Below, one piece after another: positions 52,497-61,889 of a stretch of 64,000 bases of DNA (position 1 is the stretch's first letter; every line of letters starts with the position of its first letter). The position numbers and the translations under genes are program-made. The notes under the pieces were generated by a model. The model ran no database searches and was not told the DNA's origin. It saw only the letters and a program-made list of their open reading frames with translations. This DNA comes from Mycobacterium sp. ITM-2016-00316 (GTDB taxonomy: Bacteria; Actinomycetota; Actinomycetes; Mycobacteriales; Mycobacteriaceae): NCBI RefSeq assembly GCF_002968335.2, contig NZ_CP134398.1:1488001-1552000 (forward strand), in the 5' to 3' direction.

Positions 52497-53596
52497 GCGA
52501 GTTGTGCCGACGTGTAGTAGCCGGAGTCGACGAGCACCTTCTCGTAGTTGGTTTTGTCCACGCTGACGGGATCGAGCAGGAACGCCGGGACCACCTTGAT
52601 CCCGTTGTCATAGGTGGTGGTGTCGTTGACTTCGGGCGTGCCGCCGGTCAGCAGTGAATCCACCATCTGCACAGCGGCGTTGGCCAGTTCGCGGGTGTCC
52701 TTGAACACGGTCTCTGTCTGCTCGCCGGCGATGATCGACTTCACCGAGGCCAATTCGGCGTCCTGACCGGTGACGATGGGCAGCGGGTTGGCGGGCGTTC
52801 CGTATCCCGCGCTCTTCAACGCGGAGATGATTCCCAGCGACATCCCGTCATAGGGGGAGAGCACGGCGTCGACCCGCCCGCTGGTGTAGGCGCGGCTGAG
52901 CAGGTTGTCCATGCGGGACTGTGCCAATCCGCCGTCCCAGCGCAACGTCGCCACCTGATCGAAGGATGTCTGACCGCTCTTCACGACCAGCTTCCCGCTG
53001 TCGATGTGGGGCTGCAGCACGCTCATGGCGCCGTCGAAGAAGAAGGTCGCGTTGTTGTCGTCGGGGGAGCCGGCGAACAGCTCGATGTTGAAGGGGCCCT
53101 TGCCCACTGCGACGCCGAGCTTGTCCACGATGTAGGTGGCCTGCAGCACGCCGACCTTGAAGTTGTCGAATGTCGCGTAGTAGTCCACGTTCTCGGTGCC
53201 GCGGATCAGCCGGTCGTAGCTGACGACCGGGATGTCGGCGTCCGCGGCGCGTTGCAGGATGTCGGTCAGCGATGAGCTGTCGATCGGGGCGATGACCAGA
53301 GCCTTGACACCCTTGGTGATCATGTTCTCGATCTGGGACACCTGGTTCTGCACGACGTCGTCGCCGTACTGCAGGTCGGTCTGGTATCCGAGTTTCTGGA
53401 ACTGCGCGGCGATGTTGTCGCCGTCGGCCACCCAGCGTTCGGATGACTTGGTGGGCATCGCGATGCCCACGGTGCCGGTGCGTTCACCGCCGCCACTGCC
53501 GGCGGCATCCGTCGCGTCCGGGCGCCCACAACCGGCGCTGGTCAGTGCCGCGACCACGGCGAGGGCGCCGACGGCGCGAGCAAGGCTCTTACGCAT
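52493..53596 (-). CDS. sugar-binding lipoprotein of the ABC transporter (ChvE type)
   Basis: This 367-residue periplasmic-binding protein has signal peptide [19 protein letters not shown] with lipobox Cys near residue 23, so it is anchored outside the membrane. The type-1 sugar-binding fold includes [20 protein letters not shown] and [18 protein letters not shown], as in ChvE/XylF. GGAGG lies upstream of its ATG. It is divergent from the YtfQ-like gene, and both promoters share the LacI operators. The probable ligand is galactose or a pentose. Confidence 0.93.
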   Translation of the reverse strand: MRKSLARAVGALAVVAALTSAGCGRPDATDAAGSGGGERTGTVGIAMPTKSSERWVADGDNIAAQFQKLGYQTDLQYGDDVVQNQVSQIENMITKGVKALVIAPIDSSSLTDILQRAADADIPVVSYDRLIRGTENVDYYATFDNFKVGVLQATYIVDKLGVAVGKGPFNIELFAGSPDDNNATFFFDGAMSVLQPHIDSGKLVVKSGQTSFDQVATLRWDGGLAQSRMDNLLSRAYTSGRVDAVLSPYDGMSLGIISALKSAGYGTPANPLPIVTGQDAELASVKSIIAGEQTETVFKDTRELANAAVQMVDSLLTGGTPEVNDTTTYDNGIKVVPAFLLDPVSVDKTNYEKVLVDSGYYTSAQLA

Positions 53597-53654
53597 GAAA
53601 TCCTCCGAAAGGTATCTGCTCGAAACGCGCGGCCGGCCGTGCCGGCCGCGGTGA

Positions 53655-53668
53655 TGTGAGCGCTAACA
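53655..53668. promoter_or_regulatory. LacI-type operator 1 (TGTGAGCGCTAACA)
   Basis: This near-palindrome is centred 65 bp upstream of the leftward binding-protein start. It has the same TGTGAGCG core as the sites at 53722 and 53757. Confidence 0.8.
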
Positions 53669-53721
53669 TCGAGAAGTGTGTGACGGGGCTCACGGCTTTG
53701 TCAAGGTCTCCAACAAATCGA

Positions 53722-53735
53722 TGTGAGCGCTCACA
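53722..53735. promoter_or_regulatory. LacI-type operator 2 (TGTGAGCGCTCACA)
   Basis: This perfect 14-bp palindrome with a central CG is the classical LacI/GalR operator shape. It lies between the two divergent promoters. Confidence 0.85.
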
Positions 53736-53741
53736 AAGCCG

Positions 53742-53770
53742 TTGACATCCGCTGAATGTGAGCGTTAACA
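53742..53770 (+). promoter_or_regulatory. promoter of the rightward operon, overlapped by operator 3
   Basis: TTGACA (53742-53747), a 17-base spacer and TTAACA (53765-53770) form a strong sigma-70-like promoter 113 bp before the YtfQ-like gene. Operator 3 covers its -10. Confidence 0.75.
53757..53770. promoter_or_regulatory. LacI-type operator 3 (TGTGAGCGTTAACA)
   Basis: It belongs to an 18-bp near-palindrome (AATGTGAGCGTTAACATT, 53755-53772) and overlaps the -10 element, so bound repressor would block RNA polymerase. Confidence 0.82.
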
Positions 53771-53882
53771 TTCGGTCGGTGTAACGCCGGTCACATCACA
53801 GTTCCGACGTCCCGACCGGCCCCAAATCTCCGCGAATCGCGGCCCGATCTCGGCAAACAGCGACATTAGAGGAGTTACCGTC

Positions 53883-54866
53883 ATGAGGATTCGCACTGTG
53901 GTCGTGGCCGCGGCATCGGCCGTCCTGTTGGCCGGATGCGGCAGCGGGCAGGCACCCGGCGGCGACGCCGGATCCGGTGGTGACGGGGGAGCGCTCACCA
54001 TGGGCTTCTCGCAGGTCGGTGCCGAGAGCGGCTGGCGCACCGCGAACACCAAATCCATCCAGGACGCGGCCAAGGACGCCGGGGTTGATCTGAAGTTCTC
54101 CGACGCCAACGGCGAGCAGGAGAATCAGATCTCCGCCATCCGTTCCTTCGTCCAGCAGGGCGTCGATGTCATCGCGTTCAGCCCCGTCGTGCGCACCGGC
54201 TGGGACGCCGTCCTGCTCGAGGCCCAGAACGCCGGTATCCCGGTCATCCTCACCGACCGTGCCGTCGACACCCAGGAGCCCGGCGTCTACAAGACGTTCC
54301 TGGGCGCGGACTTCGTCGACGAGGGCCGACGCGCCGGCGAATGGGTGGTCCAGCAGTACGCCTCGGCGCCCGGACCGGTCAACATCGTCCAACTCGAGGG
54401 CACGACCGGCGCCGATCCCGCCATCGACCGCAACTCCGGTTTCGCCGACGCCATCTCCGCCAACCCGAACCTGAGGGTCATCGCCTCGCAGAGCGGCGAT
54501 TTCACCCGCTCCGGCGGCAAACAGGTGATGGAGGCGTTCCTGAAGGCCAACCCGCAGATCGACATGGTGTTCTCGCAGAACGACGACATGGGCCTGGGCG
54601 CGATGGAGGCCATCGAAGCGGCCGGGAAGAAACCCGGCCAGGACATCAAGATCGTCACCATCGACGCCACCCACGACGGCATGCAGGCGCTGGCCGACGG
54701 CAAGTTCAACTACATCGTCGAGTGCAACCCGCTGCTCGGACCGCAGCTCATGGAGCTCGCCGAGCAGGTCGTTGCCGGTGAGCAGGTACCGGAACGGGTG
54801 GTCACCCCCGATGAGGCCTTCGACCAGCAGCAAGCGGCCGCGGTGCTGCCGGACCGCAAGTACTGA
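53883..54866 (+). CDS. sugar-binding lipoprotein of the ABC transporter (YtfQ/AraU type)
   Basis: This 327-residue binding protein has signal VVVAAASAVLLAGCGSG with lipobox Cys near residue 19. The type-1 fold includes LTMGFSQVGAESGWRTANTK (YtfQ-like), SPVVRTGWDAVL and FVDEGRRAGEWVV. GAGGAG lies before the ATG. The downstream order ATPase-permease-permease is that of E. coli YtfQRT-YjfF (galactofuranose) and Shewanella AraUVWZ (L-arabinose). With araBDA in the same operon, L-arabinose is the likely ligand. Confidence 0.93.
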   Translation: MRIRTVVVAAASAVLLAGCGSGQAPGGDAGSGGDGGALTMGFSQVGAESGWRTANTKSIQDAAKDAGVDLKFSDANGEQENQISAIRSFVQQGVDVIAFSPVVRTGWDAVLLEAQNAGIPVILTDRAVDTQEPGVYKTFLGADFVDEGRRAGEWVVQQYASAPGPVNIVQLEGTTGADPAIDRNSGFADAISANPNLRVIASQSGDFTRSGGKQVMEAFLKANPQIDMVFSQNDDMGLGAMEAIEAAGKKPGQDIKIVTIDATHDGMQALADGKFNYIVECNPLLGPQLMELAEQVVAGEQVPERVVTPDEAFDQQQAAAVLPDRKY

Positions 54867-56401
54867 TGACCGCGTCGCTGTCGGAAACCGTGGTGCAGCC
54901 GGTGATCCAGCTGACCGGAGTCACGGTCGAGTTTCCCGGGGTCAAAGCCCTCGACGGCGTCGACCTGCGGTTGCTGCCCGGCGAGATCCATGCGTTGATG
55001 GGCGAGAACGGCGCCGGGAAATCGACCCTGATCAAGGCGCTCACCGGCGTGCACGATATCGCCGCGGGGACGATCACGATCGACGGCGCCGACCGCCGGT
55101 TCAGCAGCCCGCGGCAGGCGCAGGACGCCGGCATCAGCACGGTGTATCAGGAGGTGAACCTCTGCCCGAATCTGACGGTGGCAGAGAACATCCTGTTGGG
55201 CCGGGAGCCGAGGCGCCTGGGGCGGATCGACTACCGCGCCATGAACCGCCGCGCCGAGGAACTGCTGGGCGAGCTCGACCTGACCATCGATCCGGCCGAC
55301 ACCCTGGGGGCACACCCCATCGCCTTGCAACAGCTGGTGGCCATCGCCCGCGCGATGGCGGTGTCGGCGCGGGTGCTGATCCTCGACGAACCCACCTCCA
55401 GCCTCGACGCCGATGAGGTCGCCGAGCTGTTCCGGGTGATGCGCAACCTGCGCGACCGCGGCGTGGCGATCCTGTTCGTCTCGCACTTCCTGGATCAGGT
55501 CTACGAGATCTCGGACCGAATGACCGTGCTGCGCAACGGTCGGCTGGTCGCCGAGCATCTGACCGCAGAACTCGACAAGGTCGCCCTGATCGCCGCCATG
55601 CTCGGCCACGAGCTCGATCTCCTCGAAGATCTCGAGGAGGCGGTCGCCGCCGGCGGCGGCGCCGACGCCGATGAGACCGTGCTCAGCGCGCAACAGCTCG
55701 GGCGTGCCCCCGGCATCCACCCGACCGATGTCGACATCCATCGCGGCGAAGTGGTCGGTCTGGCGGGGCTGTTGGGTTCGGGGCGAACCGAACTCGCGCG
55801 GCTGCTCTTCGGCGCCGATCACGCCACCAGCGGACGCATGGTCATCAACGGCAAGACCGCACCGATGCGTTCGCCGCGGGCCGCCATCGCCAGCGGCTTC
55901 GCATTCTCCTCGGAGGACCGCAAAGGTGAAGGCATCATCGGCGAGCTCTCGGTGCGGGACAACATGATCCTGGCGCTGCAGGCCCGCCGCGGCTTCGCCC
56001 GGCCCCTGTCGAAGAAGACCAAGGACGATCTGGTGGCACGGTACCTGGAGGCGCTCGACATCCGGCCCCGCGACCCCGCCGCGCTGGTGAAGAACCTCAG
56101 CGGCGGCAACCAGCAGAAGGTCCTGCTGGCACGCTGGCTGATCACCGAGCCGCAACTGTTCATCCTCGATGAACCCACCAGGGGCATCGATATCGGTGCC
56201 AAATCGCAGATTCAGAAACTCGTCACCGACCTGTCGGCCGACGGCATGGCGGTCCTGTTCATCTCCGCGGAACTCGAAGAGGTGACGCGGATCAGCGACC
56301 GCATCCTGGTGCTGCGCGACGGGCACTGCGTCGAGGAAGTCGGCAATGACTGCACGGTCCAGCGGCTGACCGAACTCATCGCCGGGGCGAGTGCGTCGTG
56401 A
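54866..56401 (+). CDS. sugar ABC transporter ATPase, two ABC domains (YtfR/AraV type)
   Basis: This 511-residue tandem ATPase has Walker [13 protein letters not shown] and Walker B LILDEPTSSLD in the first domain. The second domain has GLLGSGRTELARL and [15 protein letters not shown]. The start overlaps the binding-protein stop (TGATG). It powers the pentose importer together with two permeases. Confidence 0.95.
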   Translation: MTASLSETVVQPVIQLTGVTVEFPGVKALDGVDLRLLPGEIHALMGENGAGKSTLIKALTGVHDIAAGTITIDGADRRFSSPRQAQDAGISTVYQEVNLCPNLTVAENILLGREPRRLGRIDYRAMNRRAEELLGELDLTIDPADTLGAHPIALQQLVAIARAMAVSARVLILDEPTSSLDADEVAELFRVMRNLRDRGVAILFVSHFLDQVYEISDRMTVLRNGRLVAEHLTAELDKVALIAAMLGHELDLLEDLEEAVAAGGGADADETVLSAQQLGRAPGIHPTDVDIHRGEVVGLAGLLGSGRTELARLLFGADHATSGRMVINGKTAPMRSPRAAIASGFAFSSEDRKGEGIIGELSVRDNMILALQARRGFARPLSKKTKDDLVARYLEALDIRPRDPAALVKNLSGGNQQKVLLARWLITEPQLFILDEPTRGIDIGAKSQIQKLVTDLSADGMAVLFISAELEEVTRISDRILVLRDGHCVEEVGNDCTVQRLTELIAGASAS

Positions 56402-57495
56402 GGAACAAGGTATTGGCATCGCCGCTGCTGTGGCCGGCGCTCGCGCTGATCGCCCTGCTGGCGGTCAATGTCGTTCTCACACCCAGCTTTCTGACGCTGC
56501 GGGTGCAGGACGGTCACCTGTTCGGCAGCCTGATCGACATCCTGCGCAATGGCGCCCCGACGATGCTGATCGCGCTCGGTATGACCCTGGTGATCGCTTC
56601 CCGTGGCATCGACCTGTCGGTGGGGGCGGTCGTCGCCATCAGCGGCGCGCTGGCCTGTGCGCACATCGCGGCAGCCGCGGACCCGGGTAGTCCCGGTACC
56701 GTCGTCACCGCGATGGGCATCGCACTCGGCGTGGCCGTGGCGCTGGGGTTGTGGAACGGGGTGCTCGTCTCGGTGTTCGGCATCCAGCCGATCATCGCGA
56801 CCCTGGTGCTGATGACGGCCGGCCGGGGGATCGCCCTGCTGGTCACCGACGGCCAGATCGTCACGGTGACCAGCGCGCCGTTCAAGATCCTCGGGGCCGG
56901 TTACGCGTTCGGGCTACCGGTGGCGATCCTGGTGAGTCTGTCGGTGTTCGCGGTGGTGGCCCTGCTGACCAGGTGCACCGCGCTGGGCATGCTGCTCGAA
57001 TCGGTCGGCATCAATCCCGAAGCCAGCCGCCTCGCCGGCGTGCGTCACCGCTCCATCGTCTTCGCGGTGTACGTGTTCAGCGCCCTGTGTGCAGGTGTCG
57101 CAGGCCTGATGATCGCGTCCAACATCTCCGCGGCCGACGCCAACAACGCGGGGCTGTGGATAGAAATGGACGCCATCCTGGCCGTGGTGATCGGTGGGAC
57201 ATCCCTGCTGGGCGGGCGATTCAGCCTGACCGGGACCATCCTCGGCGCGCTGATCATCCAGACCTTGACCACGACCGTCTACACCGCGGGGATCACCCCG
57301 GAGACCACGCTGGTGTTCAAGGCCCTCGTGGTGGTCGCCGTGTGCCTGCTGCAGGCCCCGAAGTTCCGAGCGCTGTTGTCGCGGCGCCGGACCCCTCGCC
57401 GACCCACACCGATCCATCCGTCGGAAGCGGGGCCGAGTTCGTCCGACCTGGCGTCGATCTCGGCACCACGATTCCCGGCGGTGGTGACCAAATGA
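56398..57495 (+). CDS. sugar ABC transporter permease 1 (YtfT type)
   Basis: This 365-residue permease has about ten helices. TLVIASRGIDLSVGAVVAISG carries the family GIDLSVG motif, and IEMDAILAVVIGGTSLLGGR is the cytoplasmic loop motif. The GTG start overlaps the ATPase stop (GTGA). The C-terminal 40 residues are Pro/Arg-rich and cytoplasmic. Confidence 0.93.
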   Translation: MRNKVLASPLLWPALALIALLAVNVVLTPSFLTLRVQDGHLFGSLIDILRNGAPTMLIALGMTLVIASRGIDLSVGAVVAISGALACAHIAAAADPGSPGTVVTAMGIALGVAVALGLWNGVLVSVFGIQPIIATLVLMTAGRGIALLVTDGQIVTVTSAPFKILGAGYAFGLPVAILVSLSVFAVVALLTRCTALGMLLESVGINPEASRLAGVRHRSIVFAVYVFSALCAGVAGLMIASNISAADANNAGLWIEMDAILAVVIGGTSLLGGRFSLTGTILGALIIQTLTTTVYTAGITPETTLVFKALVVVAVCLLQAPKFRALLSRRRTPRRPTPIHPSEAGPSSSDLASISAPRFPAVVTK

Positions 57496-58493
57496 GCGTC
57501 CAGACTGCCGTGCGACCGCGCACCGTCGGCTCCGAACTGATCCGGCGCGCGCGTGGGCGCTACCTGTCGCCGCTGGCCTCGCTGGTGCTGTTCGCGGTGC
57601 TGTTCCTCGCGGTCATCGCACGCTATGAATTCGCCAGCCCCGCACAGGTGTTTCTGAACCTGCTCGTCGACAACGCCTACCTCATCGTGCTGGCCGTCGG
57701 CATGACGTTCGTGATCCTCACCGGCGGCATCGATCTCAGCGTCGGCGCGGTGGTCGCGCTGTCCACGGTCATCCTGGCGACCACGTTGCGGGCCGGCTGG
57801 CCGATGCCGCTGGCCGTGGCACTGGTGCTGGTGGCGGGCCCCACCCTCGGGCTGATGATGGGACTGGTCATCGAATACTTCGACGTCCAGCCGTTCATCG
57901 CGACGCTGGCCGGGATGTTCCTGGCTCGCGGCCTGTGTTACGTGCTCAGCGTGGATTCGCTACCCATCAGGGATCCCGCGCTGCGCGTCTTCGGACTCAA
58001 CTACGTCTACCTCTACGACGACAAGTTCATCCGCTGGACCGTCGTCGTCGCGCTCGTCGCCGTGGCGGTCGGAGCGTACGTGCTGCACAAGACCCGATTC
58101 GGTCGCACTGTGTACGCGGTCGGCGGTAACCGGCAGTCGGCCCAGCTGATGGGGCTCGACGCCGCCCGGGCCAACGTATCGGTGTACGCCATCAGCGGGC
58201 TGTGCGCGGCGATCGCCGGGCTGCTGCTCGCCGTGCAGAAACTGTCCGGATACAGCCTCAACGGCATCGGGCTGGAACTCGACGCCATCGCCGCCGCGGT
58301 GATCGGTGGTGTACTGCTCTCCGGCGGTGTGGGTTTCGTGCTCGGATCCGTCATCGGCGTGCTGGTGCTCGGTACGATCCAGACGTTCGTCACGGCCGCG
58401 AACCTCGATTCGTACTGGACGCGCATCATGACCGGCGCCCTGCTGCTGGTATTCGTTCTCGTGCAGCGCCTAGTGGTGAGGAAGTCCGGATGA
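57492..58493 (+). CDS. sugar ABC transporter permease 2 (YjfF type)
   Basis: This 333-residue permease has TFVILTGGIDLSVGAVVALST and ELDAIAAAVIGGVLLSGGVG motifs and about ten helices. The ATG start overlaps the permease 1 stop (ATGA). A longer frame in this reading extends upstream to 56751 but overlaps permease 1 and is rejected. Two different permeases in series are characteristic of the YtfT/YjfF transporter type. Confidence 0.93.
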   Translation: MSVQTAVRPRTVGSELIRRARGRYLSPLASLVLFAVLFLAVIARYEFASPAQVFLNLLVDNAYLIVLAVGMTFVILTGGIDLSVGAVVALSTVILATTLRAGWPMPLAVALVLVAGPTLGLMMGLVIEYFDVQPFIATLAGMFLARGLCYVLSVDSLPIRDPALRVFGLNYVYLYDDKFIRWTVVVALVAVAVGAYVLHKTRFGRTVYAVGGNRQSAQLMGLDAARANVSVYAISGLCAAIAGLLLAVQKLSGYSLNGIGLELDAIAAAVIGGVLLSGGVGFVLGSVIGVLVLGTIQTFVTAANLDSYWTRIMTGALLLVFVLVQRLVVRKSG

Positions 58494-59518
58494 ACATCCA
58501 GCCCAACAGCCCGGTACCCGGCAAGCCGGTCATGGCCGATGTCGCGCGACTGGCGGGCGTCAGCCACCAGACGGTGTCACGGGTGATCAACGGATCGCCC
58601 AGCATCCGCCCCGCCACCAAAGAGCGCGTCGAGCAGGCGATCTCGGAACTCGGGTACCGTCCCAACACCGCGGCACGCGCCCTGGTGACCCGACGATCCA
58701 GGATCATCGGCATCGTCGGCACCAACGACGCGCTCTACGGACCGTCGAGCATCCAGCGGTCGGTGGAGGAGGCGGCGCGGGCCGCCGGCTACTTCTCCAG
58801 CATGGTGCCGCTGGTCGACCTGACCGGTGAGGCGCTGCACGATTCCCTGGACCACCTGGCCCGGCAATCGGTGGAGGCGATCGTCATGATCGCCGCGCAG
58901 GAGGGCGCCCTCGCGGTCGCGCATGCCGCTGACGCCGGCGTCCCGCTCATCGTGGTCGAGGGTGACCTCTCCGGTCGCGGACTCAGTGTCGGCGTCGACC
59001 AGATCGACGGCGCCCGCCAAGCCACCCAGCACCTCATCGACCTCGGCCATCGCGTCATCGACCATGTGGCGGGCCCGCCGACCTGGACCGAGGCAAAGGG
59101 GCGCCGGATCGGATACGAGGAGACCATGCGCGACAACGGTCTTGCGGTGCGGGAGTCGTTGGCGGGGGACTGGACCCCGGCCCGCGGCTACGAGATCGGC
59201 TGTGAACTGGTGCGGCGCAACGAGGCGACGGCGGTGTTCGTGGCCAACGATCAGATGGCCATCGGCGTACTGCACGCGTTCGCCCAGAACGGGATACGCG
59301 TTCCCGAAGACGTGAGTGTCATCGGATTCGACGATATCCCCGAGTCCGCCTACCTGAACCCCGCGCTGACGACCATCAGGCAGGACTTCAAGGCCGTCGG
59401 CCAGCGCGCGATCGAGCTGGTGATCGCCACGTTGGGTGGATCGACGCTCGACGTTCCGCTGCTACCCCCCGAACTGATCATCCGCGACAGCACCGCCACC
59501 ACCCAGGAGAGTTCATGA
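58490..59518 (+). CDS. LacI family transcriptional regulator of the sugar operons
   Basis: This 342-residue repressor has N-terminal HTH VMADVARLAGVSHQTVSRVIN (about residues 15-35), a hinge helix NTAARALVTRRSRIIGIV, and a type-1 periplasmic-binding-like effector domain ending SVIGFDDIPESAYLNPALTT. ATG 58490 overlaps the permease stop (ATGA). It lies within the rightward operon, before araB, and is the obvious ligand-responsive repressor for the three TGTGAGCG operators at 53655-53770. The inducer is probably arabinose or a phosphorylated or acidic derivative. Confidence 0.93.
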   Translation: MNIQPNSPVPGKPVMADVARLAGVSHQTVSRVINGSPSIRPATKERVEQAISELGYRPNTAARALVTRRSRIIGIVGTNDALYGPSSIQRSVEEAARAAGYFSSMVPLVDLTGEALHDSLDHLARQSVEAIVMIAAQEGALAVAHAADAGVPLIVVEGDLSGRGLSVGVDQIDGARQATQHLIDLGHRVIDHVAGPPTWTEAKGRRIGYEETMRDNGLAVRESLAGDWTPARGYEIGCELVRRNEATAVFVANDQMAIGVLHAFAQNGIRVPEDVSVIGFDDIPESAYLNPALTTIRQDFKAVGQRAIELVIATLGGSTLDVPLLPPELIIRDSTATTQESS

Positions 59519-61182
59519 GCACCGAGAAGTACACGGTCGGTGTCGATTTCGGCACCTTGTCCGGACGCGCGCTGGTGGTGCGGGTCAGCGACGGCCACCA
59601 GCTCGCCGCCGCCGAGCATGCCTACCGACATGGCGTCATCACCGACAGGTTGCCCGGCAGCACGATCCGGCTGCCGGCGCAGTGGGCGCTGCAGGTTCCC
59701 GAGGATTACCTGGACGTGTTGCGCAGCGCCGTTCCCGAGGCCATCGCGAAGTCCGGCGTCGATCCGGGCGACATCATCGGCATCGGCACCGACTTCACCG
59801 CGTGCACCATGGTGCCGGTCCGCCGCGACGGTACACCGCTGTATCAGCTGGCGGAGTTCGCGGATCGTCCGCACGCCTACGGCAAGCTGTGGCGTCACCA
59901 TTCGCCGCAGCCGCAGGCCGATCGCATCAACGCCGTTGCCGCCGAACGCCGTGAGCCATGGCTGTCGCGATACGGTGGATTGATCTCCAGCGAGTGGGAG
60001 TTCGCGAAGGCCCTGGAGATCTTCGATGAAGATCCACAGGTGTACCAGGCGATGGATCATTTCGTCGAGGCCGCCGACTGGATCGTCTGGCAACTGTGCG
60101 GGACCTATGTCCGCAACGCGTGTAGCGCAGGCTACAAGGGCATCCGGCAGGACGGCGGATATCCCTCTCGGGAGTTCCTCTCCGAGGTGCGCTCGGGCTT
60201 CGGCGATTTCGTGACCGAGAAGCTCGACGCCCCGATCGGCCGGCTCGGTGACCGCGCGGGTGCGCTCACCGCGCAGGCCGCCCGATGGACCGGGCTGCCG
60301 GCGGGCATCCCGGTCGCGGTGGGCAATGTCGATGCGCACGTGACGGTCGCGGCGGCCGATGCGCTGGATATCGGGCAACTGGTCGCCATCATGGGCACCT
60401 CGACCTGTCACGTGGTGAATTCCGACGTGCTGCGCGACGTACCCGGCATGTGTGGCGTCGTCGACGGTGGAATTTCCTCGGGCAGTTGGGGATACGAGGC
60501 TGGGCAGTCCGGCGTCGGCGACATCTTCGGCTGGTTCATCGAGAACTGCGTCCCCGAGAGCTACCACGTCGAGGCCCGTCGCCTGGGTGTGTCGCTGCAC
60601 GCCCACCTGACCGAACTGGCGAGCCACCAGCAGGTGGGAGAGCACGGCCTGGTGGCGCTGGACTGGCACAGCGGCAACCGTTCGGTGCTGGTCGACCACG
60701 AACTGTCCGGTGTCATGATCGGGCAGACCCTGCACACCACGTGCGTCGACATGTACCGGGCGTTGTTGGAGGCCACCGCGTTCGGCACCCGGATGATCGT
60801 CGAGACGTTCGCGACCTCGGGTGTCCGCATCGACGAGCTGGTGGTCGCCGGGGGGTTGCTGAAGAACGAGCTGCTGATGCAGATCTATGCCGATGTGGTC
60901 GGGTTGCCGCTGTCGACGGTGCCGTCGGAGCAGGCGCCCGCGCTGGGATCGGCGATTCACGCCGCGGTCGCGGCGGGTGCCTACCTCGACGTGGGCGCGG
61001 CCGCCCGACAGATGGGCACGCGGACCCGCAACGCCTATCTGCCCATCGCGCACAATGCTGCGGCCTACGACCGGCTCTACCGCGAATACGTCGCGGCCTA
61101 CGAGTGGTTCGGTCGCGGCAACGACATGATGCGCCGGCTGCGGCGCATCGCCACTCCGGAACCGGTAGGAGCCATCCGATGA
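59515..61182 (+). CDS. araB: L-ribulokinase
   Basis: This is a 555-residue FGGY-family kinase. [19 protein letters not shown] starts the actin-like fold, [12 protein letters not shown] follows near residue 85, and [14 protein letters not shown] and [24 protein letters not shown] are in the second half. It phosphorylates L-ribulose to L-ribulose-5-phosphate. The start overlaps the LacI stop (ATGA). araD and araA follow, completing the bacterial arabinose pathway. Confidence 0.95.
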   Translation: MSTEKYTVGVDFGTLSGRALVVRVSDGHQLAAAEHAYRHGVITDRLPGSTIRLPAQWALQVPEDYLDVLRSAVPEAIAKSGVDPGDIIGIGTDFTACTMVPVRRDGTPLYQLAEFADRPHAYGKLWRHHSPQPQADRINAVAAERREPWLSRYGGLISSEWEFAKALEIFDEDPQVYQAMDHFVEAADWIVWQLCGTYVRNACSAGYKGIRQDGGYPSREFLSEVRSGFGDFVTEKLDAPIGRLGDRAGALTAQAARWTGLPAGIPVAVGNVDAHVTVAAADALDIGQLVAIMGTSTCHVVNSDVLRDVPGMCGVVDGGISSGSWGYEAGQSGVGDIFGWFIENCVPESYHVEARRLGVSLHAHLTELASHQQVGEHGLVALDWHSGNRSVLVDHELSGVMIGQTLHTTCVDMYRALLEATAFGTRMIVETFATSGVRIDELVVAGGLLKNELLMQIYADVVGLPLSTVPSEQAPALGSAIHAAVAAGAYLDVGAAARQMGTRTRNAYLPIAHNAAAYDRLYREYVAAYEWFGRGNDMMRRLRRIATPEPVGAIR

Positions 61183-61889
61183 CCATCACGTCGGACATCG
61201 ACCACGTCATTGCCGAACTGCGGCAACAGGTGTGCGACCTGCACGCCCTGCTGACCCGCTACGAACTGGTCATCTGGACGGCGGGCAACGTCTCGGCCCG
61301 GGTGCCCGGTCGCGACCTCATGGTCATCAAGCCCTCGGGCGCCGAGTACGCCACACTGCGCGCCGAGGACATGGTGGTCTGCGACCTTTACGGCAATCTG
61401 GTCGACGGCGCGCTGGCACCGTCCTCGGACACCGCGGCCCACGCCTATGTGTACCGGCACATGCCCGAGGTCGGCGGGGTGGTGCACACGCACTCCACCT
61501 ACGCCACCGCGTGGGCCGCACGCGGCGAGCCGATCCCGTGTGTGCTCACCATGGCCGCCGACGAATTCGGTGGCGAGGTCCCGGTCGGTCCGTTCGCCCT
61601 GATCGGCGACGACTCGATCGGCCGTGGCATCGTCGAGGTGTTGCGGGACAGCCGATCCCCGGCGGTGCTGATGCGCAACCACGGTCCCTTCACCATCGGC
61701 CGGACCGCGCGCGATGCGGTCAAGGCCGCCGTCATGGTCGAAGACGTGGCCCGCACCGTGCACATCAGTCGGCAACTCGGTGCCGCGCCGCCCATCGACG
61801 CCGCCGACGTGACCGCGCTCTTCGACCGGTACCAGAACGTGTACGGCCAGAACGAACAGACTTCCGACGTCCACCAGGAGAACCCATGA
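61179..61889 (+). CDS. araD: L-ribulose-5-phosphate 4-epimerase
   Basis: This 236-residue class II aldolase-family epimerase has zinc ligands in [13 protein letters not shown], Glu/Asp in [14 protein letters not shown], and His in [14 protein letters not shown] 61179 overlaps the araB stop (ATGA). It converts L-ribulose-5-P to D-xylulose-5-P for the pentose phosphate pathway. Confidence 0.95.
   Translation: MTITSDIDHVIAELRQQVCDLHALLTRYELVIWTAGNVSARVPGRDLMVIKPSGAEYATLRAEDMVVCDLYGNLVDGALAPSSDTAAHAYVYRHMPEVGGVVHTHSTYATAWAARGEPIPCVLTMAADEFGGEVPVGPFALIGDDSIGRGIVEVLRDSRSPAVLMRNHGPFTIGRTARDAVKAAVMVEDVARTVHISRQLGAAPPIDAADVTALFDRYQNVYGQNEQTSDVHQENP

Noticed and set aside
50979..52517. 512-codon plus-strand frame
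   Set aside because: It is a high-GC shadow frame of the double-domain ATPase on the minus strand, which has full Walker motifs.
54710..56419. 569-codon minus-strand frame
   Set aside because: It is a shadow of the YtfR-like ATPase on the plus strand.
56751..57491. N-terminal extension of permease 2 to 56751
   Set aside because: This part overlaps permease 1 in another frame and is Arg/Gly-rich. ATG 57492 with stop/start overlap is the real start.
59350..61053. 567-codon minus-strand frame
   Set aside because: It is a shadow of araB on the plus strand.
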